A stretch of DNA of 64,000 bases, taken from positions 62,001 through 126,000 of the forward strand of contig CANTFL010001471.1 of the NCBI GenBank assembly GCA_947650285.1. The letters run 5' to 3'. The DNA is from Hyaloperonospora brassicae (taxonomy: Eukaryota; Oomycota; Peronosporomycetes; Peronosporales; Peronosporaceae). Shown piece after piece: positions 1 through 11,337 of this stretch; position 1 is the first letter of the stretch, and each line of letters opens with the position of its first letter. The notes beneath the pieces were generated by a model. It was not told the origin of the DNA and did not search any database. It worked only from the letters and a program-made list of their open reading frames with translations. The translations under genes and the position numbers were made by a program.

Positions 1-2745
1 ACAAACGGTGGGTCGTGACACAATGCGTACTGAAAATCCTTTACCAAAGGATAGAACGGATCCATAGGATCCTTGAAAATCAAAATACCACTACACGCAC
101 TAAGTGCCGTTCTTGTGTCTTCCAGGACTGAATCGTTCAATAACGAGGATAACTTTTAGCTCAACATCAGGTCAAGTGACCACGAAATCGGATTACTCTC
201 TTGTCTTCAAGGATCAACTAAATTACCGAACTGACATTTCGTCTAGCTTAAATAGAGTGTCCAAGGAAAAAGAAATCTCTAGGCTAATCATGCCATCAAC
301 ATGGCCAGACACTCCGTTGACAAGCGCATATAGTATATTTGTACGATTATCAATTCGTGACGTCCTGGACGATGGACACTTCAAATTTGCCACCTGAAGC
401 CAGGGTTGTTTTCTCAAAGGAATCTTTCGCCTCCTAGAGGCCTAGAAAGTAGGGTCCTTATAGTTGCCAATAATCTTAGCACGCTCTATACGAGAGCTTA
501 TATATTAAGTGACATTTGGGGAAGCGTTACATCACTCGAAAATTTCACCCAGTGGATTCGAACGTGCCACTTCCCGTGCATTATGTAAAACTATTTCTGA
601 ATGTTTCGGCTTCTCGCCAACAATGTCAAATCCGACATTCAGTTAGTTGTCATCGCGGCCGCCTTCACTCGGTGAATTTTCACGTGCCACCCCACTCACA
701 CCAAAGTAATTACATTCTTGATGACTCGGGCTTAGGCCAACCATATCTACAGTGCGCAGTGTCTCATTATCGTAACGAGTATCACTCAACAAAGAACTAG
801 TTGCTTCACATACGGCGAAAGAGTACCGCCTAAAATTCATGTCATTGATATTAAAGTTAACGAAATCGGACATACTAATGTCCAGCACGTTGACATCCTC
901 TGTTATTGGCTCGCGCCAATAGTGATTTTTTTGCCTAGCAAAGGTGAGAAAATGACTCTCCATAGATTCTCTAGGAACATTGCGCGTTGTGCCTGAGGTC
1001 TTAGACCCCCTATTGTTCTATGGCTCATGTAGTTTAATCTATACCATACCTATGATGAAATTACATTTTAAATTCGAAGTGAGGACAAGACAGCGTTCAA
1101 TGCTGTCAAAGTTCAAAACCTTTACTCCAATGTTTAATGGAACTTTAGGAAAAGCGAAGCGATTACCAGTCGCTAAACAAACGGTGATCAAATCACCTTC
1201 ATGCGCTTTTGAGCGCTTCAGCGTATCGCTGACTTACCTCAAGGGAACGACGTCGAGAATAATTGCATGATGCTCCAGAATCGACTCAAATCAACTGCTG
1301 CCTCAGCGACTAACAAGCCAGGCTTTTATCCACGCTCTGTGATGATAGGCTCAGAGCTCCTTGGGGATTAGCCCTGCTTTTCTCTACCTTTTAGAGAAGT
1401 GACCGAACACAGTTCTACCCTAGCAGACCACCTCGCGTCCACTGAGATTCGACGTTCCCCGTGCCATTCCTAGATTCCGGTTGGGGCCGGGGTTTCGACT
1501 TATATGAATATGGCGCTGTTTGCGCAAAGGATAAGTGGGACGCAAGTGTTTAGTGCTATTGCACGTGTAACAGCGTCTCGTTTCCTGTTGTTGCTCCACA
1601 ACCTGAACCTCAGTTTCACCTTCATCTTCAGCATGGCTGAGATCCATCGGTTTAGGCTGACAGTTAGCCAAGGTGCATGTAGAAATTTTTATCGCAAAGA
1701 TGGGGTTGTAACCATTCCAACCAATTCTGGCCGACTAAAAGTTGTGATCAACAATTTGATCGATGCTCACAGCCTCTTTAAAAAGTAGAGGGATGGACCG
1801 AAAGACCTCAATTCTGGCCACGCCAGTACGAAGACCTTCCATTAAGACAGTCACACAGACTGTCTCAGGGAGATGGTCAGACTGCATAGCAGCCATCAGT
1901 GTTCTCAGCTCTTGGACATAGTCCATTAAGTCATTCTTACCCTGAATGGTATACAAGAAGAGTGAGCGCACGCGATAAGACTAGTTAAGCAGAGAGAAAA
2001 CTTGCAAAAGGTCTAACTTAAGCGTATCTCATGTGGGAAACGACAAATTGATTGATGTGCTACACGTCGAGCCCAATCTCTAGATCCCCCGTCGAGCTTA
2101 GAAATAGACAGCGATACCCGCTGGTACTCCAGTTAGATTAGGCCAGATCCCATGGCCATCTCCATCTCAGGGATCTAGAGGGTGAGATTTCTCCCTCCTT
2201 CCCGGAGTAATGTTTAACGTCCACCCGAAGAGGACGAGACTTAGCCTCTTCCTCTGGCATCGCCACGTAGCGTGTTGGCATAGCCAACGCTACTTGTTTT
2301 CGAAACTGCCCCAAAAGAGCCTCTTTATACTGCATGAAGGTCTCGACTCGTCCATTTATACATCAAGACCTTGCACAGCTAGAAACTCCACATACTCAGG
2401 GCATGCGACCGCGGTCATCTTATCAACCACGCCCTTTTGGGCCTCAGTGAGAGGTGTGGATTGCACCATCTTTAGAGAGGACCAGTTGTAAATACTCAGG
2501 CATCTATTGGCTACAAGTGCGACCAAGTGTAGCGAAGCTACACAGCTCCTTAAGTCAGAGGAAGACTTTAATGCTCTACGAGCAACTTTGGCTAAAAGAA
2601 CCCGACTCAAAGAGTCAACAAGCTCAGAGAGCTTACGGTCCCGATTCCAGAGGGACCAAACGATTCAAGAGAATCACAGCACAGAGTGCACTAGGAGTAG
2701 CTGTCTTTACAGGCGTTGCTAGGTCCTAATGATCAAAGACTCCTT
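1..2745 (-). mobile_element. Decayed Ty3/gypsy retrotransposon, gag and part of pol
   Basis: A gypsy-type element lies on the minus strand, and its 3' part continues beyond base 1. Gag pieces are readable at 1735-1971 (YVQELRTLMAAMQ, the retrotransposon gag core), at about 2138-2480 and at 1420-1671. The last contains a zinc knuckle CYTCNSTKHLRPTYP, in which the final Cys of CX2CX4HX4C is lost. The piece at 223-417 (LEISFSLDTLFKLDEM) matches the acidic pol linker of the plus-strand element at 15509. All frames are broken by stops and shifts, so no protein is made. The gag N-terminal segment (TPLTEAQKG..YVEFL) matches 13410-13500. The family therefore equals that of the 13-20 kb element. Confidence 0.8.
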
Positions 2746-2749
2746 GTGA

Positions 2750-2885
2750 GGCACGTGTCTGTCGGATCAAAATGGGAACTGAACCTTATTATATTTATCT
2801 AAAAGAACACCTCAGAACAACGTACTTAACCTAGTCACTAATGTTCTAATAAGCACCTCTCGCAAAATCTAGCAATCAATGGTTG
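2750..2885 (-). repeat. LTR of the minus-strand decayed gypsy element (approximate)
   Basis: Read on the minus strand, this segment resembles 12965-13140 and 19880-20040. The shared pattern is an ATTAGTG motif, then a TTAG/GTACG region, then ..TTTTGATC.., ending near GACACGTGCC. It sits directly 5' of the gag remnant, which is where the 5' LTR should lie. Ends were judged by eye. Confidence 0.5.
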
Positions 2886-2947
2886 ACAAACATCAGTATT
2901 CAACAATTTATACGGTGTTCTAGTATCACCTTAAATGGGATCCCATT

Positions 2948-3058
2948 CCTTGTGTGCACCACACCTAGTGTCGATTTCCAGTCGATGCGTAACTCCGTTA
3001 CACCTTGTGTGCACCACACCTATTGTCGACTACAAGTCGACGTGTCATCCCGTTACAG
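2948..3058. repeat. Two-copy tandem repeat of about 57 bp
   Basis: Two consecutive units each begin CTTGTGTGCACCACACCTA and end CCGTTACA(G). Each unit holds a small inverted repeat (GTCGA..TCGAC). The function is unknown. The CCGTTACA end resembles the 3' end of the LTR at 32487-32877. Confidence 0.6.
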
Positions 3059-3489
3059 ATCTCTCTTTTTCTCACTTGTAAAAACAGATTCCGGTGTATC
3101 GAATGTACATTGGAAAAGTCAAATTGCATTCTGATATTCACAACACAGCTTTCCGCGCTCGCTGTTCGTCGGTCTCTTTCGCTTGATAGCTCTTCACTAA
3201 AACTCATGCAATCTTCTCGCTGCGCTCGCACCATGCAAATCTACAGGCACGTGATCCTTCCACTCGTCGCGACTGCTCACACCACGCCATCGCAACTGCT
3301 CACAGCGTCTCACACGCTATCGTGACTGTTCGCCGCGCCGCATCATGCCTTCGCGACTGCTGCCGTACGTTGTCTGCTTCTCTCTTTCTCTCTGCATACT
3401 AATACTCAGTGTACCTGATACGGACCTTTCGTATCTTCAATGCGACTCTTGCGATCATGCATTTACACAGAGCGACTTCTTTATATCAT

Positions 3490-3760
3490 CAAATTCCTAC
3501 AATGTCCAGCTACAACTCTAGCAGTCGAACAATAAAGATTTCTGCAACTCACCAAAAGCAGATATTGAAAAGTACGGCAGTTTACACTGAGAGCTACGTC
3601 GATGAAAATCTCAATGTAAACTGCCGTACTTGTACTGAGATCTACGTCGATGAAAATCTCAGTGTAAACTGCCGTACTTGTCATTATTAGCTTTTGGTGA
3701 GTTGTAGAAATCTTTAATGTTCGACTGCTAGGGTTGTAGCCGGACATTGTGGGAATTTGA
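3490..3760. repeat. Foldback (hairpin) element, MITE-like
   Basis: The left arm (about 3490-3556) and the right arm (about 3690-3758) are reverse complements over roughly 65 bases with few mismatches. The arms hold the string CAATGTCC(A/G)GCTACAA on one strand or the other. The interior repeats an AAGTACGGCAGTTTACA..TGTAAACTGCCGTACTT hairpin. The related block at 31632-31750 has only the left arm, so the palindrome is specific to this copy. Confidence 0.75.
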
Positions 3761-4440
3761 AAATGAGGCGGCGAAGACCATTACATAGAGTATCGACCCA
3801 TTACAAATACAATCATGACAAAATCGGTTTTTATATTATAACCAATAACCCGATGATTCGATCGGTTTTTATTCATCACTGGTTTTAAATTTTAGCGGAT
3901 CACACTTCTCATCACACAGCGGAAATTTTCGGCCAGTAGGGCCTACTAGCCCACACACACAACTGTCAGGTGCGGGTTGGCAAGGAGGCCCCCCGCCCAT
4001 TGGGTGGTTGCTCGTCTATTATATCGATCTATCTCCGGCGCATATAACCGTCCGTGCCTCCTACCTTAGGAATCGAATTAAGTAAAAGACCGGCTCTCGA
4101 TCGTGGGCCAAAGGACGAAGCAGCAGCTTTTTTCTATGGCGACGATTGAGAAAGAACGACACACGAATAAAAACACAATGGGTACGAAAAAGTTCGGTGA
4201 TCAAATGACAACTATCATGTGTTCAAACTTCGTTATCGACGATCGTAGCAGCCAGCGGATGGACAGAAGACTCGGGCGGTAGAGATGGTAGCCGGGATGA
4301 CAGTGACGGCATCACGAGCGACTGAGTACCCTCGGTGACGCATGGCTTGTGGATTGCGCCGACGTTACTAGAGTTTGCAGTTCTGTTGTGCCCCACTGCA
4401 GCAGTCAAGGCAGCACGATTTCTCAGTATTGGGAAAATCG
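3490..4440. repeat. Segmental duplication copy 1 (partner 31632-32440)
   Basis: This block shares long near-identical stretches with 31632-32440 in the same orientation, for example the region around CCATTGGGTGGTTGCTCGTC and the 3' half of the cysteine-rich gene. Identity is highest at 4000-4370. The copies diverge within the cysteine-rich coding sequence, as expected for an old duplication of the gene with its 3' flank. Confidence 0.8.
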
Positions 4441-4586
4441 TAAAACTTGTTTATGCAATAATTCACCGCGAAGATCGCTGCATTGTAGCCAATTGGACAA
4501 GCGCGCGGGTCGATGTCGCACTGTCCATTGGAGGGGGTGTAGACGGCCGCGTGGAGAACGACGAGCAATCCGACCTTGTAGTTCAT
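4368..4586 (-). CDS. Small secreted cysteine-rich protein, PcF/SCR74-like
   Basis: This is a 72-residue protein. The first 22 residues form a hydrophobic signal peptide (LLVVLHAAVY core, probable cleavage after SNGQ). The mature part has eight cysteines at residues 23, 30, 44, 58, 59, 62, 63 and 70. Length, signal peptide and eight Cys fit the oomycete PcF/SCR74 family of apoplastic secreted proteins, some of which are phytotoxic. That assignment rests on architecture, not on a search. The ATG at 4584-4586 was chosen because it directly precedes the signal peptide; the frame stays open far upstream without a good start. The copy at 32353-32486 conserves the Cys spacing (13 residues between Cys30 and Cys44), KFY, the SCC..CC.G core and the stop, which supports real coding. 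Alternative: an unrelated secreted Cys-rich family. Confidence 0.6.
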   Translation of the reverse strand: MNYKVGLLVVLHAAVYTPSNGQCDIDPRACPIGYNAAIFAVNYCINKFYDFPNTEKSCCLDCCSGAQQNCKL

Positions 4587-4589
4587 TGT

Positions 4590-5390
4590 CGATGGAGATG
4601 CTGACTGGTCAATGGGGATGTGTGCTGAACGAGGCAAAATTTGAAGTGACGGTAAGCGAAGCAATGCTCGCGAAGCTAGAATGCCGCGCACACTGCCTAG
4701 TCCAGCATAAGGGGGGTCATATGAAACCTTATCGTGAACCAAATGATAGGTTGGGGTCGCACGTAGATCCAGTGATGTGCATACGAAGCTAAGAATCAAG
4801 TGGGGACGATCCGCCTGCTTTGCGGGTCTGGACCGAAGCCAGACTTCATCTGACGCGGCGACTTTGGGCCACTCAGCATTTAGCCACAGCCTTTTTTTGC
4901 CAGATTGAACAGCTGCCTGTGCCGACGACATGGCGGCAGCAGCTGAACTTCAATTTCTACCTAGGCTTGACATACCTAAATACTTTTAACGAGCACATCT
5001 CATCTCATCCAGCACAGACGGAGCGAGCGGCTATCACCAGTAGTTATCATGAACCAGCAATTTAATGGATGTCTCAGGCGTCCATGTGTTTACTTTTAAC
5101 CAGACTGATTCTCCAATCCGTGCACGCGTCGTTGGTGTAGCTAAAAGACTCTATTAGTCTCAGTGATCGCCATTAACAAACGAATGCGAGAGTAATTCTA
5201 AGCTTTGCAATACAAGGCATTAGAATCGACGATCTTCTGTAACTGAAGCTCTGCTAACTAACTGCACGGTAACTTGGCGGTCTGGCAGCCGGCTTGATTG
5301 TCGGAAGCCACATCAGGCACCCTATAGTGGACAGTACAATTCCTTTGCTTGAAGTTAGGAGAGGTACCGGGCATTTCCGGTACCTCTGCC
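4590..5390. other. Non-coding stretch upstream of the cysteine-rich gene
   Basis: Upstream flank of the minus-strand cysteine-rich gene. No gene is supported. At 5373-5394 there is a short inverted repeat, GGTACCGGGCATTTCCGGTACC. Confidence 0.4.
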
Positions 5391-5394
5391 AACC

Positions 5395-5825
5395 CAAATG
5401 ATCAGCAGATCGTGGTTTATATACCCAACAAATTTGGATAGCCTCGAAACCGGGCCTATGGGCAACCAATCTCAAGCAGCAGCGAGCACAGTGGCTTGGA
5501 GTCAAAAATAAGTCGCAGAAGCCTGTGACGTCGAGGCACGCATTGTATGGCCTTTTGCCAGTGCATGGTCGTGCGTATTGGGGCGTCTCCCGTGTTGGAC
5601 GCTTAGCACATCCAAACAAATTCAGCCGGACAGGTAGCATATGGAAGGGGACCGTTGGCCAACACCGGCAGTATTTGTTGAGTAAAGGGTGTAGCGGTGG
5701 AGTGTCCAACGGCACCGGTGAGACACATTTGGAACGTGGTAGAATCTGCACCATCGGATAGGAGAGTTGGCACGTCGGAGTGGGTGGGTAGGTCAGACAA
5801 GGCTGCTGCTAGGAAATATGGTGGT
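5395..5825. repeat. Dispersed repeat, copy A (copy B at 48417-48842)
   Basis: Starts CAAATGATCAGCAGATCGTGG and ends near GGTCAGACAAGGCTGCTG. It is closely similar along its length to 48417-48842 in the same orientation. A minus-strand frame (5254-5754) is open but only partly conserved in copy B, so it is not called a gene. The repeat is probably a non-autonomous element or a fragment of one. Confidence 0.65.
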
Positions 5826-6085
5826 GTCAAGTACGTCCATTATTATGATAACTAACGACTGATAAGTGTGACAAGAAGTACGGCCCGGGTATCGGGTCGA
5901 CAACTAAAGGGCTCCGTAGAGCCAGGGGCGACGGCAACGAGGTCAGAGACCCTCCTACCGAAGCCAACTACGAGTCCATCATGACCGCTAAGGCGACCAA
6001 GTAGACTGAGGACATGCGTACCGCCGGAGCGGCAGCACGTACAACGCGGGTATGCTGCCATATAAGGCAACAAACCCCTTTAGGA

Positions 6086-7110
6086 CCGCTTGCGCGACCC
6101 CCGACGTGGAGTGCGAACACCGAAGTGACTGCGTGGCGTGGAGAACGCCAACCCGCCATATGTCTCTCCGAGGAGCTCAACCATCTGCGATGGTGGCCCC
6201 CTTCAGCCGCTTGCGCGGCCCCCGACGTGGAGTGCGATCACCGAAGTGACTGCGTGGCGTGGAGAACGCCAACCCGCCGTATATCTCTCCGAGGAGCTCA
6301 ACCATCTGCGATGGTGGCTCCCTTCAGCCGCTTGCGCGGCCCCCGACGTGGAGTGCGATCACCGAAGTGACTGCGTGGCGTGGAGAACGCCAACCCGCCG
6401 TATATCTCTCCGAGGAGCTCAACCATCTGCGATGGTGGCTCCCTTCAGCCGCTTGCGCGGCCCCCGACGTGGAGTGCGATCACCGAAGTGACTGCGTGGC
6501 GTGGAGAACGCCAACCCGCCGTATATCTCTCCGAGGAGCTCAACCATCTGCGATGGTGGCTCCCTTCAGCCGCTTGCGCGGCCCCCGACGTGGAGTGCGA
6601 TCACCGAAGTGACTGCGTGGCGTGGAGAACGCCAACCCGCCATATATCTCTCCGAGGAGCTCAACCATCTGCGATGGTGGCTCCCTTCAGCCGCTTGCGC
6701 GGCCCCCGACGTGGAGTGCGATCACCGAAGTGACTGCGTGGCGTGGAGAACGCCAACCCGCCATATATCTCTCCGCGGAGCTCAACCATCTGCGATGGTG
6801 GCTCCCTTCAGCCGCTTGCGCGGCCCCCGACGTGGAGTGCGATCACCGAAGTGACTGCGTGGCGTGGAGAACGCCAACCCGCCGTATATCTCTCCGAGGA
6901 GCTCAACCATCTGCGATGGTGGCTCCCTTCAGCCGCTTGCGCGGCCCCCGACGTGGAGTGCGATCACCGAAGTGACTGCGTGGCGTGGAGAACGCCAACC
7001 CGCCGTATATCTCTCCGAGGAGCTCAACCATCTGCGATGGTGGCCCCTTCAGCCGCTCGCGCGGCCCCTTGACGTGGAGTGTGCGCTCGCCGCAGCGGCG
7101 ACACGTGGCG
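6086..7110. repeat. Tandem array, 121-bp unit, about eight copies
   Basis: The string GTGGAGAACGCCAACCCGCC recurs at 6138, 6259, 6380, 6501, 6622, 6743, 6864 and 6985, a constant period of 121. Internal units are nearly identical. The first unit (about 6086) and the last (from 7040) are divergent. The unit is GC-rich and contains a CCATCTGCGATGG hairpin. Because 121 is not a multiple of three, each unit is read in a shifted frame, and the overlapping 117-residue open frames are not believed to be genes. Confidence 0.9.
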
Positions 7111-7129
7111 CGGGGTACGCCTCCAGTCC

Positions 7130-8580
7130 GTAAAACACCCCTGCTAGGGCCGCTTGCGCGACCCGTCGGTCTCCTACGCCCACTCCCGCGACTGCGAGTG
7201 CAGCGTGCCCGCGTCAGATCTTCGACCACGTCGGCTCCCCAAGGGGAGGATTCCCTCCGACGTGACTGCCCCGAAGGGAAAAAGACTGGCTTGAGCTGAA
7301 CCGTGAAAATTTGGGAATCGGTCATGGCGCGTAGAGATGCGTGAAGAAACCCATGAGCATGGCGACTGGACAACGCCAATTATTGCCTTGACCTAACCTC
7401 CATCTTTTGCTCGCACATCTAGAGCGTAAGAGCTTTAACTTGACCTAAAAGTGGGCGGAATACGCAGGTGCCCTGACAGATACGATCGCGTGTTCTTTCG
7501 ACACGTCCGGTGGGGCTCTTGAGTGGCTGTTGGAGCGCCGCTGAAGAAAGGCTTCCAGAAAGGCCTTCTGGGTTGTTTTCCCAGCACGAATTAGCGAGCT
7601 GAGTACCTAGCTAGGTTCAAAGTCAATTTTACTTATTTGTTTACTTTATCCTGATAAAGTTTCCCCAACGTGAGTCGTTCAGATCGACAAATATTGATGG
7701 CGGCTGGCAGAACAAACATTAAAAGTCGTTAAGCATCTGTCGATCGATTTAAGTGTACCTAGCTTAGGAGAATGAGATGAAAGATCTGAGTCTACTGAGT
7801 ACCCTATGAGTATGTGACTCCTGTCACAATTCTGTTTCATTTTGATCGTTGTGTTGCTAGAGCTAGTGAGAGAGAAGATAGAAGTTGAAACGGTCTGTTT
7901 ACACGAAGACATAATGTACAAATTGTGTGCGAATTCCTGAGTCCGGTTGCAGCGCCGGCGAACCCAATCAATCTCTACGACGCCGGACCCAAGGATTCGA
8001 TGTGGACCCACAAGGTCGCACTGCAGCAATCATAGGCATGCACACGGCATGGCACGAGAGGTTGTGGCGCTGTTTCGATGCCCCTCTGCGCAATTCCGCA
8101 AATATTACATGTACATTCAGCACAACGCCGGTATAGTAAACGCCCTGTCGGGGGAGCCAGTGTGTGTAGGTGACTCACCGCAAGGTGCGATGTGCTTCTA
8201 ACTGCAGAGTCGTTTCAGCTTGGCACTGTCGTAAACTAGCCAGCCGAAATGTGGTGGTTGCGAGCGCGATCAACCAACCCCAGTAGACGTCACCGGAGCA
8301 CAACGCGTATTGTAAGGGAACCCCACCAACGGAGGCGGAGACCACCGTAATGACCGCTTGCGCGACCCGTCGGATGGAGCGCGCGACATAGAGTGATGAA
8401 GCGTGGCGCGTTATCGCCACTAGCTGACATTCGCACCTCTGCGTCCGCCACGAAATCAACTTGCCCAAGACAGAATCCCGCCCGCTTCGGCTTCAGCGGG
8501 GGAGGACACCCGCTTCAAGGGTCTCCTTGGACACGGGGCTGAGGCTGCAGCTCGATTGAGCTTGACCGTGGGATTTTACT
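7130..8580. repeat. Repeat-flank segments related to the 121-bp array
   Basis: The segments 7150-7320 and 8354-8580 share the strings CGCTTGCGCGACCCGTCGG and a TTGAGCT(G/T)..ACCGTG end. They look like two copies of one repeat end. The stretch between them (7400-8340) holds no convincing gene. A minus-strand frame at 7679-8029 is open but unrecognised. Confidence 0.4.
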
Positions 8581-10920
8581 ATGTATCTAGACAGAACTGC
8601 GTTTGTCAAGCCGCCAAGTGCTGCAGCATCTGCAACAAGATAATTGTTGCTGTGTTAATTCTGAAAATGTCATCGCCGGTGCTAATTTTAGCACCGAGGA
8701 TCGAATGTGGTACTCAGACGATGACGTACCGTTCGACCAAACAATTGTCAAACGTAAATATGAAACACGCATGGAATGGCAAAGACTTGAGACCACACAG
8801 AGGCTCAAGCTTAGTCGCTCGTGACGACTCCCATCCCAAACATAATAGAGTGACTGTCGCCCTACTGAGCGGTAGTTCGCACATGAGTGCAGTAGATACG
8901 TAGCGCCATAGACTCTTGTGTCAGATGCCTCTTCAGATGGAAGCGTTCGCACCAAAATGAGCTCTTGATGGCAATGTCCACTACAACGCAACGAGATAAT
9001 AAGGACTACTGGTTGTGTTTTGAAGCAGCACTCAGTGAAATTCTTGTTCAGGTTCGAAGCCAAACCTGAGTCGGCAATTATTTGAAATGATCCCGTCGTA
9101 AAAAGCTAGGAACGATGTCACGGTTAGCGATGACATTCGTCGATACCTGTAAAATGAACGCAGTGTAGTGCCTCGCTAGTTGCCTTCGGTAAGAACGATT
9201 GGAATGCTCACGGATCTTCAATGTCACCGATTTTTTCTCACAATGACCAAAGGCAAGTTTTTACCCGTTCGATCGAAGCACCTTAGAAGCATGAGCTTTG
9301 TCAGTCAAAGCGTCCTTTCGCTTAAGTGTCGGTGCACTGCTCACACCACTAATGACTATATGAATAAAATAACCGAAGAAATTTGAAGGCGAAAATTGTT
9401 TGTTTGACAAATTGCTGTTTATCCTATTCACGATCAATGGGTATGTCGAAGGGAGTTATAACATGGAGACGTCAACAAAACTTATTTGGCTCTCACTTCC
9501 GGGCATTTTAATGATTATAAGTGGGCCGTGGTTGCACGAGGACATGCCAGACATTGGTCTGCGGGAGGAGAGTCTACATATACCGGACGAGGGCCAACAC
9601 TAAAGCGTCCGTGCGCTGTCTGCTAGCTGACAAGCACCCGTATGCGCGTCCAACACACACTCAATCGCTTTCCCGTTTCCCGACGACGTCGCGCTGAAGG
9701 GTGGTGACAAAACGGTTTTAGTTCCCCCCGTTGATGGTGGATGAAGTTGGCTGGATCTGAGCGGCAGAGGGGGCATAGAGATATAGAGTGAAATCGACGG
9801 AAATTTTTAAACGTAGATGTTGATCGATGACTGAAATAATGCGGACCTTGTGACCACTTTGCGTCGGCCAACGCGAACAATCATTAAGAGGCCGTCTACA
9901 TCGACAGATTTTGAGAAATATCCTCCTCAATTGTACCGAAGGCCTACCGTGTGCTCGAAAATACACTGGATGTCGCAAACGACGCTACTAGACTGCGGCG
10001 CGACCAGCTGCCAACGCAGTCGTTTGAACAGCAAAGAAAGTGTTGCCGCGCTCAAGAAAAATTGATCGATGCGCACTCGACGTTTAAACCTTCGCTCTTT
10101 CTCTTCCGTCACGGGCACTACACCATGGCGGGGCTGACTAGAAGGAAACACTGGCTGCAAGGCCAGCATGGAGGCAATACCCGCGCCTTAAGCTTTAATG
10201 TGTTCTAGATATTGGACAGCACTCGCTGGCTTTGTGCTGACAACTACAAACGAGGTGAGGTGGCTGTCGTCGTCAGCACAATAGCAGCGTCCTGTTCTTT
10301 ACTTTATAGAATAAAGTCGAGCCGAGACCCGCATCGACACAAAATTGTCGCCTCCATGTCTCATTCCCAACTGTTTCGTAACCTGACTGATGGAGCTCAT
10401 GGTTTGATCGAAGCTCAAAAGTCAGTCCAACCTCCTCCATTCGGGTCCATGTTACCGCCACGACACAGGACTATTGTGCCCATGCCACATATGCATCCAC
10501 ACGCTTCATGACCCCACCTTCAAGCAGGCTGTAACCGAACGCTTACAATGCCCTGTACAAAATAACGTCGTGCCCTATGTCACAATGTCTCCGTAGACTC
10601 GCTTGGTGCTTCCATCCGCTAAGCCACCTAATGATCCTGTGGTTGCATCAGGAGACAAGAAAGAGAGATGGTAGAGCTAGCAGTAATTTGTAAATGATCT
10701 CGGACATCTGACATCAGTCGTAGCAAATCGCTGTCTACGATGGAACTCAGTGGAAAGTGACACGTCAACTGAGATCGTGTTTCGAGAGTCGGCGTCAGTC
10801 TCGCCCTACAGACCCACAAACGTGGCGGTCTTGTTGTCGTGCGTCTTCGATAATCAATATCCGCACCTTCTCGGCAGCCTTGTTGTCAAACGTACTCTCG
10901 CCTCTTCTCTGCGGTCATCA
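8580..10920. other. Gene-poor region with weak retroelement trace
   Basis: No gene is supported. At 9850-10065 (plus) a frame contains LLDCGATS followed by RSRLNSKES. This resembles the retroviral-type aspartic protease motif D(S/C)GA(T/S) with a downstream helix, so it may be a decayed pol fragment. The remainder contains only short open frames. Confidence 0.35.
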
Positions 10921-10925
10921 ATCTA

Positions 10926-11250
10926 CCATATGTCGGTGACCATTTATCCGAGACCATATCCTGAAACGCACGGCCGAATCCAAACTTCGCTCGCTCGCTC
11001 GAAGCTCCCTTCCACGATCGTGACTCGAAACGCGATCCAAACACGATCCAACACGCGCACGTTTCAACCATACGCTCGATCCGCTTGGTCTACTCCATCA
11101 ATCGAAGCAGTCTCGATGACGCTTCGTGACGAGTCACTCATCGCAACACCAGCCCACTCGCCAGCTCGTCTAGCCACCCCGCTCACTCACTCACTCACAA
11201 ACCGACTGACACTACCACGCCACCACGTAGCGAGCAAGTACTCCACCTGA
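10926..11250. repeat. Direct duplication, copy 1: upstream region of the glycine-rich gene
   Basis: Nearly identical to 12623-12956, from GTCGGTGACCAT..ATCCGAGACC to AGCAAGTACTCC. Copy 1 ends 87 bases before the glycine-rich protein ATG, so it probably covers its promoter and/or 5' UTR. Copy 2 has no such gene after it. Confidence 0.85.
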
Positions 11251-11337
11251 CCAACTCACCGGACAACCGACCAACCGACCGACCGACCGACCGGCCAACC
11301 AACTGACCGACAAGCCGACCGACAAGCCGCCTTGATC

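Noticed and set aside
4223..4408. Minus-strand frame ending ..VHPLAATIVDNEV, also present at 32208-32441
   Set aside because: It is conserved only because the whole block is duplicated. It overlaps the end of the Cys-rich gene in another frame and has low-complexity Ser/Pro composition.
4587..4931. N-terminal extension of the cysteine-rich protein (frame open to 4931)
   Set aside because: The signal peptide starts at the internal ATG 4584-4586, and the extension is not hydrophobic or conserved in the second copy.
5254..5754. 166-codon minus-strand frame in the dispersed repeat
   Set aside because: The frame is broken into other frames in the second copy at 48417-48842, and no domain is visible.
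6138..7072. Series of overlapping 117-residue open frames on the plus strand
   Set aside because: They are generated by the 121-bp tandem repeat, which shifts frame at every unit; there is no start context, domain or stable frame.
6086..7110. CRISPR array
   Set aside because: Units are contiguous 121-bp repeats without unique spacers, and the genome is eukaryotic.
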